This document shows, piece by piece, positions 52,897 through 64,000 of a stretch of DNA of 64,000 bases (positions are counted from its first letter, which is position 1; every line of letters begins with the position of its first letter). The notes below the pieces were generated by a model. That model did no database searches. It saw nothing but the letters and a program-made list of their open reading frames with translations, and was not told the DNA's origin. Source of the stretch: JACXTP01 sp963789555 (GTDB lineage Archaea > Thermoplasmatota > Thermoplasmata > Methanomassiliicoccales > UBA472); NCBI GenBank assembly GCA_963789555.1, contig CAWBKY010000001.1, positions 88,551 to 152,550 on the forward strand, given 5' to 3'. Position numbers and translations under genes: made by a program.

Positions 52897-53400
52897 AAAT
52901 ATCAGAGATTTTATTCACCTCCGGACCAAATAATGTGAAAATTATCATTATCTGATTTCATTATTAATTAAATGATTATAAACTGGTGGTATTTATCCAT
53001 ACATCAAATATTATTTAGTGTGTCAAAATTTAATTACAAATATATTGAGTTAAAATATTTAAAAAACAAATATTCTAATCATTAATACGAAAATCGAATT
53101 ATTAAATACGTTTTAAATTTTATCAATATTAATAATATTCAGATATAAAATGATTATATCGCAAATTTTATAAATAAATGTTATAAATGTAAAATATTAA
53201 CTATTTTCATTATTTATTAATTAATAAAATAGGTAATTCGTATAATTTAATAACAGACATCACGAAATTACGACTTTCAAATGAAAAATGCGAATACAAT
53301 AATCATAATATACCTAAGAAACGACTATTAAAAATTCAATAGATAGTCTTCACCTCAAAATTTAGTGATTTCGGTAGGGGGAGGAACCGAGGTGGTGTTT
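52897..53400. other. AT-rich non-coding gap before the giant surface protein
   Basis: About 500 bases, roughly four fifths A+T, with no credible gene. It ends in a purine-rich tract gtagggggaggaaccgaggtggtg (53373-53396), which looks like a strong ribosome binding site. It would serve either ATG 53402 (a 106-residue basic frame) or an upstream start of the giant protein not yet resolved because of frameshifts. Confidence 0.55.
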
Positions 53401-53401
53401 C

Positions 53402-56400
53402 ATGTATGGGGGAATACGAGAGAGATTAAAAATAGCTGATAGGCTGAAAAGGAAAAGATTAGAAGGAAGAACGACAAATGATGGAAAGATCAACACCTCG
53501 AATTGTATTTTTGATTCTCCATTCGAGTGGGGCAATTTAATCCCGTTTGTAAGGAAGCCAGCTCCAGTCATCGGGAAAAAGCGATTAGCGATAGCTATGA
53601 AAAGAATAGAAAAAAAAGTTTCCATAATACATCGAGCACTACACGAGAAAACACACATTCTATCGAATGTTTTGGTCATCCGTCGCAACACAAATTATCA
53701 TCTAGAACTAAACAACGGATAACAGATTCTCCCTCATCATCCCATCATTACTCCTTCCGGTCCATAAGATCCTCATTCTTGGTTCTACTGGTATCCATCA
53801 TTTTCATGATCTTCATAGTTACTAGTGGTACCGTAAAGGCAGACGACACAACACCACCTCAAATTTCCATAAATTCACCAACCACAAATCCAACATATTA
53901 CTCGAGCAGTTCGTCTTTCACTTTTGGAGGGTCTGTCACAGATGATACCGGTGTCACTTCGATGAGCTGGTCGAACGATAGAGGTGGAAGTGGTTCCACA
54001 ACTCCGATATATGGTTGGAACAGTCAGATGCTTGATGGGGGGTCGCTTGTTGGGCAATATACTTCTACCATTATCGCTCCAGACGGGACAGTGTATATAA
54101 GCTACTATGATGTCGGGAATGGTGACCTTAGACACGCTTGGAAGCCCTCTGGGGGTAGCTGGAGCACTGAAACTGTAGATAGCTATGGAGATGTTGGTCT
54201 ATACACATCGATAGCCATCGATTCCTTGGGAACATTGCATATCAGCTACTATGACGCAGCAAATGCAGACCTTAAACACGCATGGAAAACCTCTGGGGGG
54301 AGTTGGAGTTATGAGGCAGTTGATATTATTGGATCGGTCGGCCTATATTCGTCTTTGGCGATAGATACAGACGACACTCTTCACATTTCTTATTATGACG
54401 CGGGTAACTCCGATCTCTAGACATGCTTGGAAACCTTCAGGGGGGAGTTGGAGCTTCGAAAAGGTTGAAGGTTCAGGGTCCAATAATGTCGGTACCTACA
54501 CATCTATCAATGTCGACTCCTCGCACACCCTGCACATCAGCTATTATAATTTAACTAGCTTAAATTTGAAGCACGCATGGAAGTCATCTGGAGGGATTTG
54601 GAATACCGAGAATGTTGATTCCACTGGAACTGAACTGAGGTACACTTCAATAGCAGTCGAAGAGAGTGGAAGGGTTCATATTAGCTACTATGTCGATGGA
54701 TCAAGCTATTATGATTTAAGATATGCCCGAAATCAACCAGGTGGGACCTGGGTCGCAGAACAAGTAGAAATCACGGGGGCTGTCGGCCAATATTCATCTA
54801 TCGCTTTAGATTCTTCCGGATTTGTCCACATCATTTACTTCGATAATACTAATAGCGATCTCAAGCATGCTTCTCGTGCGGCTAACGCAGAAGCGTTTAG
54901 TGCGTGGACAATCGAATCTGTAGATACAGGTACCACTCTAGTTGGGTCCCATTGTTCTTTTGCTATAGCATCTGATGGTTCATTATTAGTTGGGTATTAT
55001 GAATGGACAAATACTGGGAGTAGCCCGGGTTTAAAACATGCATGGAAGTCAGGCGGTATATGGCACTTTGAAAAAGTTCAGAATACGCCAAATCTTGGAC
55101 AATATACAGCAATTGCCACAGACCCTTCAGGGACAGTCCACATCTGCTATTATGATGTAAATAATAGATATTTGAAATATGCATGGAAACCAATCATTGG
55201 GAGCTGGACGATTGAAACAATCGATTCCGGTCCCAATATCGTCGGAACGTATTATAGTTCGATACTTGTCAATTCCACCGGTGTCGTACATGTCAGTTAT
55301 TATGATGAATCGGCCTATGATTTGAAGCATGCGTGGAAACCTTCAGGTGGAACATGGAATAGAGAGATCGTTGATAGTGTCAATAACGTAGGGCAATATT
55401 CCTCTATTATCGAGAATTCAACCAATGTTCTTCATATATCTTATTATGATGCCACAGCATTAGATCTGAAACATGCATATGGTTCTTCTGGTGGAACATG
55501 GAACAAGGAAATTGTTGACAGTGTGAATAACATAGGTCAATTCACATCTACAGGAGTAGATTCTTCTGGAACCCTCCATATTAGCTATTATGACGTCACC
55601 AATTCGGATCTAAAACACGCCTATAAACCGATAAACGGTACGTGGTCAACCGAACCAGTTGTCACATCAGGGAACAATGTTGGACAATTTTCAAAATTGC
55701 TGATTGACAATAGCGGAACACTTCACATAAGTTATTATGATTTAACCGCCACCGACATTTGTCATGCCTATGGTACAGTCGGCTCATGGAACTCAGAAAT
55801 TATCGAATCCAAGGACTCAGTTGGGCAATATTCTTCCATGGCACAGGATTCCTTAGGGACGATCCATGTAAGCTATTACAATGCAACCTCAACAGGCCTG
55901 ATGCATGCCTGGAAATCATCTGGAGCTCCTTCATGGAGCAAGCAAACAGTGGATGCCAAGAATTATTATGGTCAATTCTCAGCGATCGCTGTCGATGTCA
56001 ATGGTATGGTCCACATCAGTCATTACGATGGTTTGGGTCAAGACCTATTCTATAGCGTCGGAACTTTGAATGGATTTTCTATCGGACCGATTTCATTGTC
56101 ATCAGGTACCAACATTCTAACGGTCACAGCATATGACGCAGCTGGTAACTTCGCATCGGACTCTATTACGGTGATTCGGGATGATGTGAACCCTATCGTC
56201 ACAATCTCTTCTCCAACAAGCGCAGCCAATTATTACACTCAAGTACCAATCTTTACCCTGGGGGGAACGTCATCGGATACTAATGGTATCTCTTTGGTCA
56301 CATGGAACAATTCAAGGGGTGGTTTTGGTTCGGCCTCAGGGACAACCACCTGGAGCGCCAACATCCCATTGAATTATGACAAGAACGTGATCACAGTCAA

Positions 56401-59400
56401 TGCATATGACTCATCTGGAAGGACTTCTACCGACTTGATTAATGTATACTACGCGGTCCAACCAACCGCTCCCCAGAACTTCATGACCGGATGGGGCGAT
56501 GGTCAGGTCCAATTGAGTTGGTTACCACCAGCTTCGAACGGAGGGTCCCCCATAACCTATTATAAGGTCTATAGAGGAACGACCTCCGGGTCAGAGACAT
56601 TACTTACTACCGTCTCTGTTCCGACCACGCAGTTCATCTCATATACCGATACAACTATCCAGAACGGTCAAACTTACTATTATTATGTCACAGCAGGGAA
56701 TGTGGTCGTCGAAGGACTGCCAAGTCCTGAGCAGGATGCATCGCCGTCCATCCAGTTCGAGAACTTTGACGCGTCATTGATCGAATCGAATCCTGCGGTG
56801 ATGATGTCAGACATCGTTGTTGATTCCAACGGTTATGTGCACATTTGCTACATATCCAAGGGGGATGTATCAACAGGTTATTATCATTTGAAATATGCCA
56901 CGAACGCTTCTGGCACATGGACATACCGAACGGTCGATTCAGCAAACAACGTGGGTGACGATTGTCAAATTGCGGTAGACAGCTCTGGACAAGTGCATAT
57001 CGTTTATCATAGTTCCACTCTCGGCACACTAAAGTATGTGAAAGGCTCTGGAACAACATGGGGGGCGCCCGAGACTATTGCCCCCTCATATAGTTCAAGT
57101 GGTTGGTCATACTCGATCTCGATTCATCTGGATTCCATGGATCGTCCTTGTGTTGCTTACATCGACACATCGGGATATTTGCATTATACCGTGAAAACTG
57201 GAGCGAGTTGGACAACCGGGACGGTCATAGCCAGTAACGTCGTTAACGTCGTCTCGATGGATTTTGATCCGAGTGGATACGCCCACATCTGCTATTATAA
57301 CAATACAAAGTCCCGTTTACAATATATCACGAATCAAGGCGGGTCTTGGTCCACTCCGTTCACCCCAGATGACTATTCGGTCACTGGCGATCATGGGGTA
57401 GGTCTAAAGGTGGACAGCTCGGGAGTGGTCCATATCATTTATCGTAGGCAATCTGGTTCTGAGACTCAGATCTTTTACTCCAAGCGGAGCGCTGGTGGTG
57501 TATGGGATGCCATACCAACTCTGATAGATTCGAGAGGTCCCACTTATAATGAGAATCCAGATCTTGAGATCGATGGGAGCGGCATCGTCCATGTCGTATA
57601 CGGGTGGGTTGCTCAATACGCGACCAATCAAGATGGACATTGGACGTGGAAATCCTTGGAATCGGCAACAAGTTACTATGTAAGATTGGCACTAGACCAA
57701 TCAGGGAATCCGCACATAATATTCCCGTATCCTGATGGCTTTAATTATTATCATTATCCAGGTCCTATAAAATCCTCTTTGATCGGTGGAAATGGGGATC
57801 ATACGATGTCTATGCTGTCTGCGATGACACTGACGGAAATATCATCATTGGTGGCTCTACCTTTTCGACTGACTTCCCCACAACCGTTGGAGCCATCGAC
57901 AGCATCGGCGATGTTAATTATGGGGACGGCTTCCTAAGCAAATTCGACCCATCTGGCACGACCCTAATCTGGTCTACCTATTTTGGAGGCTCAGGGTTTG
58001 ATAAGATTCTCGGTGCGGTCACCGATTCGTCAGGGAACGTCTACGCCGTGGGCATGACCACGTCTTCAGACCTTTTAACGACATCCGGAGCATATTCCCG
58101 GACCTATTGGGCGGACTGGGACTTGTTCATCATCAAAGTCAGTCCAACTGGGGCATTGTTGTATTCGAGCTATTTTGGAGGAAATGGGAGTGATTGGATT
58201 GGCGGAAACAATGCGGATAATTACAATAAAGGAGGAAATATTGCCATTGACACCTCTGGTAACATTCTCATTTGCGGCTCGACCACTTCATCTGATACTC
58301 TACCACTTAGGAACGCTCATCAAAGCGTCAACCGGGGGTATTATGACGTTTTCATCCTGAAGCTCATACCAGCAGGGAGTGGTGATTCCGATCTGATATT
58401 CTCGACATACCTGGGGGGAACAGACAATGACTTCGGGTCGGCCATCACGACGGATGCAAGCGGGTTTGTGTATATCACAGGGGGCACATCATCCACGGGA
58501 ACGACGGAATCCACAAAGATTCCCAGTAACGGCTGGTGCATATGATCTTTCAGTAGCCGTCACCGATGCCTTCGCATGCAAATTCAGCCCCACCGGTACA
58601 AGGATCTATAGCACCGTGATAGGCGGAGGTGACGTGGATTATGGGACAGGCATCGTTGTAGGAAGCCAAGGGAACATCTATATCACTGGTGTCACGAGGG
58701 GCGGGTTCCCAATAAAATCCGGTTATTACAATGTCTATCCAAATGGACCAGACAATTTGTTCGTGGCTCGCATCGCCCCGAATGGGACCGGGATCAATGA
58801 TTTGATAATGACCACCGGTCTCACGTCTGGCAGCCCCGGCTACAACACCATCGCCTCGTCAATAAGCTTAGATTGGCAAGGGTCCATTATAATTGCCGGC
58901 TCGACTGCATATGCATCCATTCCAACGACAGACAACGCTTTCCAGAGAAGGCTTTCTGGATTTGGTAGTTGGGATGCATTCCTCGTGAGGTTCAATGCGG
59001 AGGGTAACCAACTCAAGTATTGTTCCTACCTCGGCGGGAACCTGGAGGAGGACGTGCTTGCCATGACCATATCAAGGGCACAAGATGCGATCCTCGTAGG
59101 AAAGACCTCCACGTCTTCCTCACCAAACTTGTTCCCGACCACATCTAGCTCGTATGACAGGACTTTCAATGGTGGTTCGTGGGATGGATTCGTCGCAGTC
59201 CTGGACACGGGCACGCAAGATATGCCTCCGGCTCCAGGGGTCCCATCCATCACTTCCCCCATCATCATCGCTCCTGACCCGTATTATTTCACCAACGTGA
59301 ACAGTGTGACCGTTACATTTACCAGCTCTGATCCGGAATTCGATCATTTCGAGGTCAGCACGGACAACGTGAACTTCGTTGACGACACTGGTACAATAGG

Positions 59401-62400
59401 CGAGGAGACGTTCATACTGACACCTGGTCTCAAGACAATATTCGTCAGGGCTGTGAACCATGCTCTGACCCACGGAACGGCCGCCTCGATCGATGTCTTC
59501 TACGATAACCTTGCTCCGACCGCTTCCATTGATCCTATATCTGCTTGGTACGCGACCAACCCGATTACCATCTCATATGGGGGATTCACGATCATGAGTC
59601 TGGCATCCGTTACTTCTCGGTGTTCGTCGATTCCGAGAGCACCCCAAGATACAATGGAACATCCACAAGTTGCGACATCACCCTAACTGAGGGCTCTCAT
59701 TCAATCCGCCTCTTTGTAATGGACAAGGCGGGCAATTATGCCCAAGCCACCTCATCTACCGGCCTCGATACCACCGGTCCAACGGTCTCAATAACATCAC
59801 CAGACATGGATAACCTATGGAGGGCATCTAACTTCGTTGCCTATTGGACCGCCATCGATGTTGGTTGCGGTGTTGCTGGGTTCGAGTACAGCTTTGATAA
59901 CTCGAATTGGATTCCGGATGATAGCACGATCGGACAGCGGATTCACTCTTGGAGAAGGAACATACACGCTCTATGTTAGGGCCAACGATGTCCTGAACAA
60001 CGTCGGTCCCATCACGTCCCGCATCATCAGGATCGACAACTCTGCTCCGGTGCTCAGCATCGACTATCCGAGCTCCGGACAGAAGGTCGTCGGCACGTTC
60101 ACCGCCCGCTGGTCCGCGACCGATACCGATGGCAGCGGCGTGGTCAGCTACACCTACGGCATATCATCCGGCGGTGACTACTCCTGGTACACGGACGATG
60201 GCACCCTCGGCGAGCAATCATCACCCTGCCTGCTGGCCTTATTACATCCAGGTCAATGCCACCGATGCCGTCGGCAACGTCGGCACCAACAATGCATGGT
60301 TTGAGGTCGACACCACCGCTCCGGTGTCTTCATCAACGCTCCCTCCGCAGGGAGCTGGCACAAGGCCAACGTCAACCTGGTCTGGTATTCCGACGAGACG
60401 GTCACCTACTTCTACAAGGTGGACGGAGGGGCCTGGACCTTGGACGACGACGGTAATGTCGGCCTCATCCTGACCGAGGGCGATCACACCCTCTGGGTCA
60501 ACTGCACCGACGTGGCCGGTAACCCCGGCACTCCCAATCGGTCCTGGTGCACGTGGACCTCACCGCACCGACCAGCACCATCACCTCCCCCGCCACCGAT
60601 AACCAATGGCGCCCCAGCACCTTCCTGGCCACCTGGACCGGGACCGACAGCGCGGGCATCGTGGCCAGCTACGAGTACAGCTTCGACAACATAAGTTTCT
60701 ATGGTGACGACGGCACCCTCGGCGAGCAGACGCTCGAGCCTGGGCGACGGGAACAACGCCCTCTATGTGCGGGCGACGGACATGGCCGGCAATACCGGAC
60801 CGGTCGCTTCTCGCATCATCAAGATCGACAACATCTTACCGGTGGTCACAATCCAAACCCCGAGCTGGGGCCAGGTCGTGGCCGGGACCTTCACCGCCCG
60901 CTGGTCCGCGACCGATACCGATGGCAGCGGCGTGGTCAGCTACACCTACGGCATATCATCCGGCGGTGACTATTCCTGGTACACGGACGATGGCACCATG
61001 GGTCAGCAGCTGCTCACCCTGCTGCTCGGCTCTTATTACATCCAGGTCAATGCCACCGATGCCGTCGGCAACGTCGGCACCAACAATGCATGGTTTGAGG
61101 TCGACACCACCGCTCCCGGTGTCTTCATCAACGCTCCCTCCGCAGGGAGCTGGCACAAGGCCAACGTCAACCTGGTCTGGTATTCCGACGAGACGGTCAC
61201 CTACTTCTACAAGGTGGACGGAGGGGCCTGGACCTTGGACGACGACGGTAATTCGGCCTCATCCTGACCGAGGGCGATCACACCCTCTGGGTCAACTGCA
61301 CCGACGTGGCCGGTAACCCCGGCACTCCCCAATCGGTCCTGGTGCACGTGGACCTCACCGCACCGACCAGCACCATCACCTCCCCCGCCACCGATAACCA
61401 ATGGCGCCCCAGCACCTTCCTGGCCACCTGGACCGGGACCGACAGCGCGGGCATCGTGGCCAGCTACGAGTACAGCTTCGACAACATAAGTTTCTATGGT
61501 GACGACGGCACCCTCGGCGAGCAGACGCTCAGCCTGGGCGACGGGACAACGACCCTCTATGTGCGGGCGACGGACATGGCCGGCAATACCGGACCGGTCG
61601 CTTCTCGCATCATCAGAAATCGACAACATCTTACCGGTCGTCAATCCAAACCCCGAGCTGGGGCCAGGTCGTGGCCGGGACCTTCACCGCCCGCTGGTCC
61701 GCGACCGATACCGATGGCAGCGGCGTGGTCAGCTACACCTACGGCATATCATCCGGCGGTGACTATTCCTGGTACACGGACGATGGCACCATGGGTCAGC
61801 AGCTGCTCACCCTCCTGCTGGCTCTTATTACATCCAGGTCAATGCCACCGATGCCGTCGGCAACGTCGGCACCAACAATGCATGGTTTGAGGTCGACACC
61901 ACCGCTCCCGGTGTCTTCATCAACGCTCCCTCCGCAGGGAGCTGGCACAAGGCCAACGTCAACCTGGTCTGGTATTCCGACGAGACGGTCACCTACTTCT
62001 ACAAGGTGGACGGAGGGGCCTGGACCTTGGACGACGAAGGTAATGTCGACCTCACCCTGACCGAGGGGATCACACCCTCTGGGTCAACTGCACCGACGTG
62101 GCCGGTAACCCCGGCACCCCCCAATCGGTCCTGGTGCACGTGGACCTCACCACACCGACCAGCACCATCACCTCCCCCGCCACCGATAACCAATGGCGCC
62201 CCAGCACCTTCCTGGCCACCTGGACCGGGACCGACAGCGCGGGCATCGTGGCCAGCTACGAGTACAGCTTCGACAACATAAGTTTCTATGGTGACGACGG
62301 CACCCTCGGCGGCAGACTCTCAGCCTGGGCGACGGGACAACGACCCTCTATGTGCGAGCGACGGACATGGCCGGCAATACCGGACCGGTCGCTTCTCGCA

Positions 62401-64000
62401 TCATCAGAGATCGACAACATCTTACCGGTGGTCACAATCCAAACCCCGAGCTGGGGCCAGGTCGTGGCCGGGACCTCACCGCCCGCTGGTCCGCGACCGA
62501 TACCGATGGCAGCGGCGTGGTCAGCTACACCTACGGCATATCATCCGGCGGTGACTATTCCTGGTACACGGACGATGGCACCATGGGTCAGCAGCTGCTC
62601 ACCCTGCCTGCTGGCTCTTATTACATCCAGGTCAATGCCACCGATGCCGTCGGCAACGTCGGCACCAACAATGCATGGTTTGAGGTCGACACCACCGCTC
62701 CCGGTGTCTTCATCAACGCTCCCTCCGCAGGGAGCTGGCACAAGGCCAACGTCAACCTGGTCTGGTATTCCGACGAGACGGTCACCTACTTCTACAAGGT
62801 GGACGGAGGGGCCTGGACCTTGGACGACGACGGTAATGTCGGCCTCATCCTGACCGAGGGCGATCACACCCTCTGGGTCAACTGCACCGACGTGGCCGGT
62901 AACCCCGGCACTCCCCAATCGGTCCTGGTGCACGTGGACCTCACCGCACCGACCAGCACCATCACCTCCCCCGCCACCGATAACCAATGGCGCCCCAGCA
63001 CCTTCCTGGCCACCTGGACCGGGACCGACAGCGCGGCATCGTGGCCAGCTACGAGTACAGCTTCGACAACATAAGTTTCTATGGTGACGACGGCACCCTC
63101 GGCGAGCAGACGCTCAGCCTGGGCGACGGGACAACGACCCTCTATGTGCGGGCGACGGACATGGCCGGCAATACCGGACCGGTCGCTTCTCGCATCATCA
63201 AGATCGACAACATCTTACCGGTGGTCACAATCCAAACCCCGAGCTGGGGCCAGGTCGTGGCCGGGACCTTCACCGCCCGCTGGTCCGCGACCGATACCGA
63301 TGGCAGCGGCGTGGTCAGCTACACCTACGGCATATCACCGGCGGTGACTATTCCTGGTACACGGACGATGGCACCATGGGTCAGCAGCTCTCACCCTGCC
63401 TGCTGGCTCTTATTACATCCAGGTCAATGCCACCGATGCCGTCGGCAACGTCGGCACCAACAATGCATGGTTTGAGGTCGACACCACCGCTCCCGGTGTC
63501 TTCATCAACGCTCCCTCCGCAGGGAGCTGGCACAAGGCCAACGTCAACCTGGTCTGGTATTCCGACGAGACGGTCACCTACTTCTACAAGGTGGACGGAG
63601 GGCCTGGACCTTGGACGACGACGGTAATGTCGGCTCATCCTGACCGAGGGCGATCACACCCTCTGGGTCAACTGCACCGACGTGGCCGGTAACCCCGGCA
63701 CTCCCCAATCGGTCCTGGTGCACGTGGACCTCACCGCACCGACCAGCACCATCACCTCCCCCGCCACCGATAACCAATGGCGCCCCAGCACCTTCCTGGC
63801 CACCTGGACCGGGACCGACAGCGCGGGCATCGTGGCCAGCTACGAGTACAGCTTCGACAACATAAGTTTCTATGGTGACGACGGCACCCTCGGCGAGCAG
63901 ACGCTCAGCCTGGGCGACGGGACAACGACCTTATGTGCGAGCGACGGACATGGCCGGCAATACCGGACCGGTCGCTTCCCGCATCATCAAGATCGACAAC
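53402..64000 (+). CDS. Giant surface protein: propeller, Ig-like, FN3, SBBP and tandem Ig repeats (frameshifts, 3' end outside window)
   Basis: More than 3,400 residues, still open at the right edge. A basic N-terminal stretch (start unclear; ATG 53402 has the ribosome site but a shift is needed near 53600) leads to a signal helix SSFLVLLVSIIFMIFIVTSG (53770-53830). Domains in order: Ig-like half (53840-54020), 14 'HISYYD' repeats of about 48 residues (54040-56060), second Ig half, an intact Ig-like domain (56190-56455), FN3 (56460-56735), seven further propeller repeats (56780-57750), SBBP-type repeats (57790-59200), more Ig/PKD-like domains, then the 792-bp tandem array. Frame changes occur near 54400, 57780, 57930, 58540, 59590, 59680 and 59935, plus several in the array. 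It likely acts in adhesion. Confidence 0.8.
54040..56060 (+). repeat. Fourteen degenerate 'HISYYD' protein repeats (about 48 codons each)
   Basis: The unit reads roughly 'VGQYSSIAVDSSGTLHISYYDxxNxDLKHAWKxSGGTWxxExVDS'. I count 14 by eye, beginning VGQYTSTIIAPDG and ending YGQFSAIAVDVNG. The beta-strand spacing is that of propeller blades. Fourteen would make two seven-bladed propellers. DNA identity between units is low, so this is old duplication. Confidence 0.75.
56780..57750 (+). repeat. Seven further propeller-type repeats
   Basis: A divergent version of the same unit ('xIVVDSNGYVHICYxxxxxxxLKYATNxxGTW'). I count seven: MMSDIVVD, DDCQIAVD, SISIHLD, VSMDFD, GVGLKVD, NPDLEID and VRLALD. 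That is one seven-bladed propeller. Confidence 0.7.
60090..64000 (+). repeat. Near-identical 792-bp tandem repeat, at least 4.9 copies, coding for three Ig-like domains per unit
   Basis: The marker sequence ccgctggtccgcgac starts at 60106, 60898, 61691, 62483 and 63277, giving spacings of 792, 793, 792 and 794 bases. The in-frame unit is therefore 792 bp, or 264 residues. It holds three related Ig-like domains of about 92, 82 and 90 residues, each ending in an 'AxDxAGNxG' strand and a TAP or LP linker. Copies differ mainly by single-base gains or losses, which break the frame differently in each copy. The array runs past the window edge. The left border is diverged, with the unit before 60040 similar only at protein level. 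Confidence 0.92.

Noticed and set aside
60090..64000. Tandem repeat considered as a CRISPR array or non-coding satellite
   Set aside because: The unit is 792 bp, in frame, and encodes Ig-like domains. There are no short repeats with unique spacers anywhere in the window.

Overview
The window is archaeal and most likely from the Thermoplasmatota, close to Methanomassiliicoccales. The evidence is a group II chaperonin (thermosome), a 20S proteasome beta subunit whose N-terminus resembles that of Thermoplasma, the archaeal KH/beta-CASP nuclease aCPSF1, the clamp-loader large subunit RfcL with a C-terminal PIP box, archaeal Taw1, NreA, and TATA-box promoters. A methylcobamide:CoM methyltransferase-like gene next to a DUF1638 gene points to methylotrophic methanogenesis. 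The order-level placement is an inference.

Layout. 1-16 kb is GC-rich housekeeping: tldD/tldE, larE and larB around an HdeD-like membrane protein, acetyltransferases, a DNA-repair group (NreA, a spore-photoproduct-lyase-like radical SAM protein, a divergent uracil-DNA-glycosylase-like protein), an ABC-2 exporter, the thermosome, a lipoprotein-like surface protein and an aldehyde dehydrogenase. 16-24.8 kb is a lower-GC accessory stretch: an OB-fold protein, two tandem serine recombinases, a broken membrane transporter, a DUF2252-proline dehydrogenase pair, a small RHH-like protein, a 2H phosphoesterase, a HAD phosphatase and a universal stress protein. 24.9-27.4 kb is a secreted propeller protein. 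27.5-45.1 kb is again GC-rich core: rfcL, taw1, oligoendopeptidase F, aCPSF1, the proteasome, a DUF2085 protein, an FmdE-like protein, a type IV pilus-like ATPase and platform with two pilin-like genes, a U32 peptidase-family protein, and the DUF1638/methyltransferase pair. 45.3-64 kb is a surface-protein region: two copies of a module made of a STAND ATPase with TPRs followed by a large secreted protein. The first secreted protein is BspA-like LRR plus FN3. The second exceeds 3,400 residues, has propellers and Ig-like domains, and ends, still open at the window edge, in a near-perfect 792-bp tandem repeat.

Data quality. About half of the genes are interrupted by one or more single-base frameshifts. 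These include genes expected to be essential (rfcL, proteasome beta), and the near-identical repeats at the right edge differ from one another by single-base gains and losses. I therefore read nearly all frameshifts as sequence errors and annotate each interrupted gene as one CDS spanning its frames, giving approximate break positions. Protein lengths for such genes are approximate.
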